Assembly (NCBI GenBank): GCA_016222825.1
Contig: JACRQF010000009.1
Span: 248,001-312,000, forward strand
Direction: 5' to 3'
Length of the DNA: 64,000 nt
Source: Verrucomicrobiota bacterium
Lineage (GTDB): Bacteria > Verrucomicrobiota > Verrucomicrobiia > CAIQCK01
In this document: piece after piece, positions 25,501 to 32,242 of the stretch
Layout: every line of letters begins with the position of its first letter
Numbering within the stretch: position 1 is the stretch's first letter
The notes under the pieces: generated by a model
Databases searched by the model: none
The model's input: the letters and a program-made list of their open reading frames with translations, nothing else
What the model was told of the DNA's origin: nothing
Position numbers and translations under genes: made by a program

Positions 25501-26747
25501 AAACTGGAAGCAAGTCGTGTCTTTCGCGCCGCGAAGCTGCGGGCAAGCTGTTTGGCGCCGCCGGTCTGGCGGCGCTCTTCTCCCGCCTCGAAGCCGCCGA
25601 GCAAACCCACGCCAAGGATGCGCCGATCGCCAAGCGTGATGCCCTGAAGATCACGAAGATGAAGACGTTCCTCGTCAAGCCACGCTGGCTCTTCCTCAAG
25701 GTCCACACCAACGCCGGCATCGTCGGCCTCGGCGAGCCGATCCTCGAAGGGCGCGCACTGACGTGCAAGGCCGCCGTGGAGGAGATCGCGCCCTATCTTG
25801 TCGGCAAAGATCCGCGCCGCGTCGTGCATCACTGGCAGGCCATCTACCGGCACGCGTTTTACCGTGGCGGGCCGATTCTCACGAGTGCGTTGAGCGGGAT
25901 TGATCAAGCGCTCTGGGACATCAAGGGCAAAGCGCTCGGCGTGCCCGTCCACGAACTGCTCGGCGGCCCGACGCGCGACCGTGTGCGCGTCTATGCCGGC
26001 GTCGGCAGTCCCGAGGACATTGTAAAGAAGAAGGCGCTGGGTTTCACGACGTTCAAGACCGGCCTGGGTCTGGGGCGCAGCGGCAAATACATCGCCAGCA
26101 AAGAAGTGGTGGACCACGCTGTCGCGCAGTTCGCCGCCAAACGCGAGGCGGCCGGCTCCGGCGCGGACATCGCGATTGATTTTCACGGCGCCATCCAGCC
26201 TCAGACCTCCAAGCTGCTCATCAAGGCGCTGGAGCCGTATCAGCCGTTCTTCATCGAGGAACCGGTCCAGTGCCAGAACGTGGACGTGCTCGCGGACATT
26301 GCGCGCGGCACGCACCTGCCCATCGCCACCGGCGAGCGGATCTTCACCAAGTGGGGCTTCCGCGAGATTCTGGAGAAACGCGCCGCGAGCATCCTCCAGC
26401 CGGACCTTTGCCACGCGGGCGGCATCACCGAATGCCGCCTCATCGCGGGGATGGCGGAGGCTTACTACGTGCCGCTCGCGCCGCACAATCCGCTCGGCCC
26501 AATCTCGCTCGCCGCCGGCCTGCAACTGGCCGCCTCGATCCCGAACTTCCTCTGTCAGGAGCAAGTGTCGCTCGGCGAGGGCTACATCAAGACGCCGTTC
26601 CGCGTCGAGAAAGGCCATATCGCGGTGCCGACCGGGCCGGGCTTGGGCATCGAATTGGACGAGAACGCGCTCGCCGCCAAGATCAACCACGACTGGCGCA
26701 ATCCCGAGACCTATGACCCCGACGATGGCTCGGTGGTGGATTGGTGA
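25497..26747 (+). CDS. D-galactonate dehydratase-like enolase-superfamily enzyme with a Tat-type leader
   Basis: A 416-residue mandelate-racemase/enolase-superfamily dehydratase. Metal and catalytic blocks match galactonate dehydratase: IDFHGAI (Asp and His), FFIEEPVQ (Glu), IATGERIF (Glu), ILQPDLCHAGGITE and VPLAPHNPLGPIS. It would convert an aldonate such as galactonate to the 2-keto-3-deoxy acid. The N-terminus SRREAAGKLFGAAGLAALF followed by SRLEAA resembles a twin-arginine export signal, which is unexpected for an enzyme of central sugar-acid catabolism; it may act in the periplasm or the leader may be retained. The native core starts near residue 50 (LKITKMKTFLV). A phosphoesterase gene starts immediately downstream. 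Confidence 0.88.
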   Translation: MKTGSKSCLSRREAAGKLFGAAGLAALFSRLEAAEQTHAKDAPIAKRDALKITKMKTFLVKPRWLFLKVHTNAGIVGLGEPILEGRALTCKAAVEEIAPYLVGKDPRRVVHHWQAIYRHAFYRGGPILTSALSGIDQALWDIKGKALGVPVHELLGGPTRDRVRVYAGVGSPEDIVKKKALGFTTFKTGLGLGRSGKYIASKEVVDHAVAQFAAKREAAGSGADIAIDFHGAIQPQTSKLLIKALEPYQPFFIEEPVQCQNVDVLADIARGTHLPIATGERIFTKWGFREILEKRAASILQPDLCHAGGITECRLIAGMAEAYYVPLAPHNPLGPISLAAGLQLAASIPNFLCQEQVSLGEGYIKTPFRVEKGHIAVPTGPGLGIELDENALAAKINHDWRNPETYDPDDGSVVDW

Positions 26748-26748
26748 G

Positions 26749-28083
26749 ATGGCGATGAATCCTCTTTCATTGAATCGCCGGCAGTTTCTTTCGAGTCTCG
26801 CCGGAGTGACGGCGGCGGCCGGCTGGCGCGAGGCGCACGCGGCGCTCGACGCGCGGTTCGATTCGCTTAAGGCCGCAATGGAGGCGGCGCGGTTCGATCC
26901 GCGCGACCCGAAGAACTTCACCGCTGTCTGGACTTCGGACACGCATTTCGGCCACGGCGATCCGGAGAAGATTCTCACGCCGATTGTAGCGGAGGTAAAC
27001 GCGATGGAGCCGTTGCCGGCGTTCTTCGCGATCACCGGCGACACCATCATCAGCGCGTCGCTCAGTTTCGGCCAGATTCCCGATGAGAAACAAAAACAAA
27101 AGGCCATCGCGGAGTTTCGCTTGCTGAAACCGGCGCTGGAGCGGCTCGACCCGCGCGTGCCGGTGAAGCTGGCGCTCGGCAATCACGACACGTATGTCGG
27201 CGAGAGCGACGCGGCCTTGTTTCACACGGTGTTTCCGGATCGGCCGGCCTATCACGCGTTCGAGATCAAAGGCGTGTCGTTCGTGTTCCTCAACGGCGGG
27301 TCTTGCGGCCGATTCGATGACGCACAACGGGCGTGGTTTCGGAAACAGGTCGCGCGATTCCGGAAGACGGGCGTGACGCTGGTGACGGCGGTGCATCAGC
27401 CATCGCTCGGCAATGTGGTGGTGGAGCGCGGCATCCCGGAGGCGTTTCGCGAGACGCTGGCGGACTGCCGCGGCGAGTTGTGGATGGTCGCGGGGCATTC
27501 GCACCGGAACGCCGACATTTGTTTCCAGTTGCCGCACGCCGTCATCACGCAAGCCGAGATCACGACGCCCAACCCGGCGGTCTGGTGCGGCGGCAAGGAA
27601 CGCGGGTGGTGGATTTATTGTTTCGCGGGCGGGCGGCTGGCAGCGCGCGTTTTCCACCGGAGCGACGGCGGTTATGCGCTGGCACCGGCGCCGCCACTGG
27701 CGAAGGCGCGGCGAATCCGGTTGCCGTTCGAGGGACAGACGGATGTGCTGTGGAAGGTGATGGTGGGTGATGGCGACCACGAATACGCGATGGATACGCG
27801 CGCGGCATGGTGCGAGAACTACTGGACCTACGTGAAGCATCTGGACTACCGCTTCCCGCTGTCGCTGGCGGACGGCCGGGCGACGCGTGTGGCGGTGCTG
27901 TCGGAGCGGGACAACTGCAAACTCTCATTTTCTTGCGACGGAACGATTTGGGAAGCGGTTGCGGCCACGGAGCGAAGCGGCAATCTCACAAGCTTCAAGA
28001 TTCCCGACACATGCCTCCAGATTGGCATGGTGAAGGTGCGCGTCGAAGGCGGCGAGGTCGGCGGCTTCGCACTCTTGAAGTGA
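26749..28083 (+). CDS. Tat-exported calcineurin-like metallophosphoesterase
   Basis: A 444-residue protein starting at ATG 26749 (ATG 26755 also possible). The leader NRRQFLSSLAGVTAAAG fits the twin-arginine pattern. Metallophosphoesterase blocks are complete: WTSDTHFGHGD, AITGDTI, LALGNHDTY, TAVHQPS and VAGHSHRN. A C-terminal beta-rich region (~300-444) may be an accessory domain. It differs from the FnIII-type phosphatase at 11831 in architecture, so the locus has two independent exported phosphoesterases. Substrate unknown. Downstream comes a 104-base gap holding a gene remnant, then the UroD-like gene. Confidence 0.87.
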   Translation: MAMNPLSLNRRQFLSSLAGVTAAAGWREAHAALDARFDSLKAAMEAARFDPRDPKNFTAVWTSDTHFGHGDPEKILTPIVAEVNAMEPLPAFFAITGDTIISASLSFGQIPDEKQKQKAIAEFRLLKPALERLDPRVPVKLALGNHDTYVGESDAALFHTVFPDRPAYHAFEIKGVSFVFLNGGSCGRFDDAQRAWFRKQVARFRKTGVTLVTAVHQPSLGNVVVERGIPEAFRETLADCRGELWMVAGHSHRNADICFQLPHAVITQAEITTPNPAVWCGGKERGWWIYCFAGGRLAARVFHRSDGGYALAPAPPLAKARRIRLPFEGQTDVLWKVMVGDGDHEYAMDTRAAWCENYWTYVKHLDYRFPLSLADGRATRVAVLSERDNCKLSFSCDGTIWEAVAATERSGNLTSFKIPDTCLQIGMVKVRVEGGEVGGFALLK

Positions 28084-28099
28084 AGCGGCGCAGCGACGA

Positions 28100-28140
28100 G
28101 ATGACGTAGAGCTTGTCCTTGCGCCCGATGACGGCGTAAT
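28100..28140 (-). pseudogene. Short remnant of a BNR/sialidase-type gene end
   Basis: About 34 of 41 bases match 29549-29589, the C-terminal coding end of the sialidase-like gene, in the same orientation. On the minus strand it reads YAVIGRKDKLYVI, against YPAAIEHEGKLYVI in the intact gene. Only this end is recognisable, so it looks like debris from a duplicated or lost gene in the gap between the phosphoesterase and UroD-like genes. Confidence 0.5.
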
Positions 28141-28187
28141 CTGCCACCGTTGGCTGCAACGATGAAACCGACTCCGCGAAAGGCCAC

Positions 28188-29471
28188 ATGATTTCTTCCA
28201 AAGACCGCCACATCATCCGGGGCCTCGCGACGCAGTGGATGGAGCTTGCGTCGCTGCCCGTTATGCAGGAACGCAAACGGCTCTGGCGCGCTGTCCACGA
28301 CCTCAAGGCGGAGCGGCCCGTCATCCTCTTCGAGACCGATTGGATCGAGGGCTACGTCAACAACGACGAACTGCTCTGCGAGGACCCGTTCCTGCGCAGC
28401 GTCGAGAAGAACATGCGCATCCGGCTGCGGCAGGCGACGGAGGTCGGCGACGACCAGGTGCTGGAGCCATATTACCGGCTCGGATGGAAGATGGTGTTCT
28501 CCGACTACGGCGTGCCGGTGGAAATGCGCTCGCTGACGGGCGAGGTCAGTTCCATCGCCTACAGCTTCAGTTTCCCCATCGCCACGCCGGAGGACATCGC
28601 CAAGCTCCGCAAGCGCACCATTGCCGTGGATCGCGAGAAGACGTTGCGCCTTCACGCGACGCTCCAGGACGTGATGGGCGACCTCCTGCCCGTGCGGCTC
28701 GGCAACTACGACCCGTTCGTCTCCGAGTTCAACGTCGGCGAGCACGGCGACCTCGGCTTCAACGGAAACTTCTTCTTTGGCCTGACGTGGCAGCTTTACC
28801 GGTTCATCGGCAACGACCGGTTGCTCTACTGGGTCTATGACACGCCCGACGCGGTCCACAAGCTGATGGCGTATATGCTGGAGGACCGGCTCGCGCTCTT
28901 CGACTTCTTCGAGAAGCAAGGGCTGCTGGACTTCAACACCGACAGCCAGATGGCCGGCCCGCGCAGCTACGGCTACGTCTCGGCGCTGCCGTCGGCGGAC
29001 ACGCGGCGGCCAGCTGCGCTGCTGGACTTGTGGGCCTGGGCGGAATCGCAGGAGTTCGAGATGATCTCGCCGGCGATGTATGGCGAGTTCGTCCTGCCCT
29101 ACCTCGCGAAGCTGGCGGAGAAGTTCGGCCTCATCTACTACGGCTGCTGCGAACGCGTGGACGACCGGCTGGAGTTGATCATGAACGCGATTCCGAACCT
29201 GCGCTCCGTGTCCGTCTCCGGCTGGTCAAACTTCGCGCGCACGGCCGAGTTGCTTGGAAAAAAGTATGTCTTCTCCCGTAAACCGACGCCCGCGTCCATC
29301 AGCGGTCCGAATCCTGACTGGGACCGTTTGGAGAAAGACATGAAGGCCACCTACGCCGCCGCCCGCGACTGCAATCTCGAAATCCTCTTCCGCGACGTTT
29401 ATACGATCAACGGCGACCGCCCGCGGCTCCGGCGATGGGTGGAGATGACCAAGGCGTTCTTCCAGATGTAG
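28188..29471 (+). CDS. Uroporphyrinogen-decarboxylase-like (URO-D/methyltransferase superfamily) protein
   Basis: A 427-residue cytoplasmic protein with no leader. The URO-D barrel pattern is seen in ERPVILFETDWIEGY, LGNYDPFVSEFNVGEHGDLG, LIYYGCCERVDDRLELI and LRSVSVSGWSNFARTAELLG. The YGCCE motif sits where related corrinoid methyltransferases have their zinc ligands. Members next to sugar-degradation genes are common in Verrucomicrobia, Lentisphaerae and Firmicutes, and are unlikely to make haem. A role in removing methyl groups from methylated sugars or aromatic units is possible but not shown. It closes the long plus-strand run and is convergent with the sialidase-like gene 12 bases away. 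Confidence 0.83.
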   Translation: MISSKDRHIIRGLATQWMELASLPVMQERKRLWRAVHDLKAERPVILFETDWIEGYVNNDELLCEDPFLRSVEKNMRIRLRQATEVGDDQVLEPYYRLGWKMVFSDYGVPVEMRSLTGEVSSIAYSFSFPIATPEDIAKLRKRTIAVDREKTLRLHATLQDVMGDLLPVRLGNYDPFVSEFNVGEHGDLGFNGNFFFGLTWQLYRFIGNDRLLYWVYDTPDAVHKLMAYMLEDRLALFDFFEKQGLLDFNTDSQMAGPRSYGYVSALPSADTRRPAALLDLWAWAESQEFEMISPAMYGEFVLPYLAKLAEKFGLIYYGCCERVDDRLELIMNAIPNLRSVSVSGWSNFARTAELLGKKYVFSRKPTPASISGPNPDWDRLEKDMKATYAAARDCNLEILFRDVYTINGDRPRLRRWVEMTKAFFQM

Positions 29472-29482
29472 CGTAACGGCGC

Positions 29483-32143
29483 CTACTTCATCGCCAGCGC
29501 GGAGACGGGGATGATGGAGAGGGCGCAGTCTTCCTTGCCGTGGGTGTAGATGACGTAGAGCTTGCCCTCGTGCTCGATGGCGGCGGGATAGGACCACTCG
29601 GTGTTGCCGCCCACTTTCGTCTTCTTGTCATTCGCGGAGCCGAGCAACCGGCGCACGGGCGTCTGTTGGTGGCGGATTTTCCAGATGCGGCAGAAGGCGT
29701 CACCGCCGGGCGCGGTGACGGCGATGGAGAGCAGGCTGCGGCCTTGTTCGAGGTTGCAGGTGATGAGGTATTGCTGGCCCGTGCTGAGCCGCCCGCAGAG
29801 CGGCTTGCTTTGGGCAAGCGGGAAGTTGCTCGGTGAGAGCGTTGTCCACGTGCGACCGCAGTCTTTGCTGATTGAGGCGGGAGCGGTCTTCATGTCGCGG
29901 GGCCGGCAGATGGCGATGAGCGTGTCGCCGCGCTCGAACAGCGTCGTTTCGGGGAAGAGCAGCTTCATCGCGTCGGGACGCGGAATCTTCACCGTGTCCC
30001 AGCGTTTGAAATCGTCGCCGTGGCTGATGGCAATGGCGGCTTCGGTCCAGCCAAGCTCACCGCCCATGATCCAGTTGCCGTCGCGCATCTTTCGCGGCGG
30101 CGTGAACGGGATGAAGCCGGGGATGTGCGCTTGCACCGGCTGCCACGTCTGCTTCGCGTCGTCGAGGTTGAAGATCTCCACGCGCGGCAGTTCCTTCTCC
30201 CAACGTGTGAAGAATCCCCAGAGCTTGCCCTCGCGCGCGAAGATGACCGGATGGTTCCACGACTTGCCGCCGAGCGACGGCGGAGCGATCCATGTAGTCG
30301 CGGGACCCCACGTCAGGCCGCCGTCGGTGGAGCACCGTCCACGCAGCAGTTCGTCCTTCTCGTTGGCCTCGAACAACGGGTGGTTGGCCCAGCCGGCGTG
30401 GAGGACACCGTTGTGCCACGCGAGCGCCGGCTCGTGCAGGTAGTGGTAGCCGCCGCGTTGGGCGCGCTCGACTTGGACGTGCGTCACCACGTCGAGGTCG
30501 CGCGTCGCCTCGTAGGGTGGGAACGGCACCTTCGCGTCCCACAACGGCAGCGTATCCGGGTTGGCGGCCAGTTCCTCCGAGGAGAGCCGCGTCAGCTTCG
30601 CATCCTTGCCGGCGAGCACGAGCACGCCCCATTTTCCGAGCACGAGCGTCTCGTCCTGCTTCATCGCTTTCTGGAACACGGAGCTGATGTTTTGCTCACC
30701 ATCAAAGATCATGAACTCGGGGATGTTGACCTTCTTGAAACCGTGCTTCTCCAGCCACAAGGCGAGGCTGTCGCGCTGACGGCCGGCGGAGGGCGTCAGC
30801 ACATAGACAACGCCCGGCCTGCGGCAGATGGCCTTGCCGCCGGCGATGCTGAACCGGACGAACTTTCTTCCGCGCAACGCTGCGGGGACTTCGTGCGCCG
30901 GGTAATCGCGGTCGAGGAACAGTTTCGCGCCGGGCACAAGCGTGTCGCCCTGGCCGTCGCCGAACTCGATCTCTGGCGCGGGGCTGTCGAGCAACGGCGC
31001 GCCGTCGGCGTTGGCGGTTCTCTTTCCGCGAGCGGCTGGGCCGGGATTGACGCCGGTGGCTTTGTTGACGAGGACGCGCAGGCGGCCCTTGGACGAGGCG
31101 AGCTTGCCAGCAAGGACGTCGTCCTCAGTGAATGCGGCCATGAGGATTTCTTTGTCGCGGATTCGCTCCCAATCGTAGATGACGTAGATGAGGCCGTCGG
31201 CCGCTTGCACGCCGTCGGGATAGGAAACGTTCTTGCGCTCGTCGAGCAACAAGCCGCCTTTCCAGGTCTTGCCGTCGTCGTCGGAGAGATAGGCCGTCAG
31301 GTGCGAGCGGGCTTTGACTTTCTCGGGCGGATTGTGGCGCACGAGCAGCAGTTTGTCGCTGGCGAGCCGTCGGATGAAGAAGCGCGTCACTGGATGCGGA
31401 ATCGTGCTCGGCGCGACATCGCTCCAACTCTTGCCGCCGTCCTTCGAAATGCTTTCGCCGATACCGTATTTGGTCCGCACGAGCATCCAGAACGAATCGT
31501 TCTTGCGCTGGACGATCATGTTCTCGTCGCAGTTACGGTCCTTCGGTTCCGGGACGTTCGCCGAGCCGATAAGTTTGAACGTCTTGCCGCTGTCCGACGA
31601 CGCGACGACGCGTGAGCTGCCATTGGTGCCCCACACCGCTGCCGGCATCAGCCAGCGGCTATCAGCGGCCACCGTCGGCTTGTTCATCATGATACCCTCG
31701 AACACGCGCCGCGGCGCGGACCATTTCGCGTCGGCCTTGCCAGACTCTGTGGTTGTAATGGCGACGCAATCAGCAGGCCGGCTGTCGGGCCGTTGCGCCC
31801 AGAAGAGCCAGAGTTTGCCGTCGGGGTCGTGCCAGAGGCAGGGGTCGAACGCGCGCACCGGTCCGTCGCGATCGGGATCGAAGATGAGCGCGCGCTGCCA
31901 CGTCCTGCCGTCGTCGCCGCTCGTGACGAGGACGACGTAGTTGTGTTTGTCCTCGGTGACGCCGCCGCCATACCACGCGGCCCAAAGCCGGCCGTTGGGC
32001 GCGCGCTCGATGGCCGGGATGCCCTGGAACATCCGCGCCTCGTCGGCGTATTCGGGTCCAGGCTGGAGGAGGACGGGTGGCAACGGCGTGCCGGCCTGCG
32101 CGATGACACTGAAAGCCAGGAGTGTGATGACGATGTTCTTCAT
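29483..32143 (-). CDS. Large exported BNR-repeat sialidase-like protein, two propeller segments
   Basis: An 886-residue protein; ATG 32143 gives a signal peptide (ITLLAFSVIAQAG), whereas the longer frame does not. Asp-box (S-x-D-x-G-x-T-W) repeats occur in both halves: SGDDGRTW, SSDSGKTF, SKDGGKSW and SDDDGKTW in the first ~350 residues, and STDGGLTW and SKDCGRTW in the last ~330. An N-terminal IPAIERAPNGRLWAAW resembles the RIP motif. The middle ~200 residues form a separate domain with no Asp boxes. Twin sialidase-like propellers in one chain are unusual. It may cleave sialic or related acidic sugars, or act as a lectin. It is divergent from the gene at 32243, with ~100 bases between them. 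Confidence 0.83.
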   Translation of the reverse strand: MKNIVITLLAFSVIAQAGTPLPPVLLQPGPEYADEARMFQGIPAIERAPNGRLWAAWYGGGVTEDKHNYVVLVTSGDDGRTWQRALIFDPDRDGPVRAFDPCLWHDPDGKLWLFWAQRPDSRPADCVAITTTESGKADAKWSAPRRVFEGIMMNKPTVAADSRWLMPAAVWGTNGSSRVVASSDSGKTFKLIGSANVPEPKDRNCDENMIVQRKNDSFWMLVRTKYGIGESISKDGGKSWSDVAPSTIPHPVTRFFIRRLASDKLLLVRHNPPEKVKARSHLTAYLSDDDGKTWKGGLLLDERKNVSYPDGVQAADGLIYVIYDWERIRDKEILMAAFTEDDVLAGKLASSKGRLRVLVNKATGVNPGPAARGKRTANADGAPLLDSPAPEIEFGDGQGDTLVPGAKLFLDRDYPAHEVPAALRGRKFVRFSIAGGKAICRRPGVVYVLTPSAGRQRDSLALWLEKHGFKKVNIPEFMIFDGEQNISSVFQKAMKQDETLVLGKWGVLVLAGKDAKLTRLSSEELAANPDTLPLWDAKVPFPPYEATRDLDVVTHVQVERAQRGGYHYLHEPALAWHNGVLHAGWANHPLFEANEKDELLRGRCSTDGGLTWGPATTWIAPPSLGGKSWNHPVIFAREGKLWGFFTRWEKELPRVEIFNLDDAKQTWQPVQAHIPGFIPFTPPRKMRDGNWIMGGELGWTEAAIAISHGDDFKRWDTVKIPRPDAMKLLFPETTLFERGDTLIAICRPRDMKTAPASISKDCGRTWTTLSPSNFPLAQSKPLCGRLSTGQQYLITCNLEQGRSLLSIAVTAPGGDAFCRIWKIRHQQTPVRRLLGSANDKKTKVGGNTEWSYPAAIEHEGKLYVIYTHGKEDCALSIIPVSALAMK

Positions 32144-32242
32144 GCTGGACAGCAGTGTAACGGCCGAAGGGATGATTGCAACGGCATAGCTCCTGCAACG
32201 GCTCCATTGACTTGGCGCGGCAGCCATCTATCATCCCGGTCC

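Noticed and set aside
31793-32242. 150-codon upstream extension of the gene at 32243
   Set aside because: It lies antisense to the sialidase-like gene; ATG 32243 begins a signal peptide.
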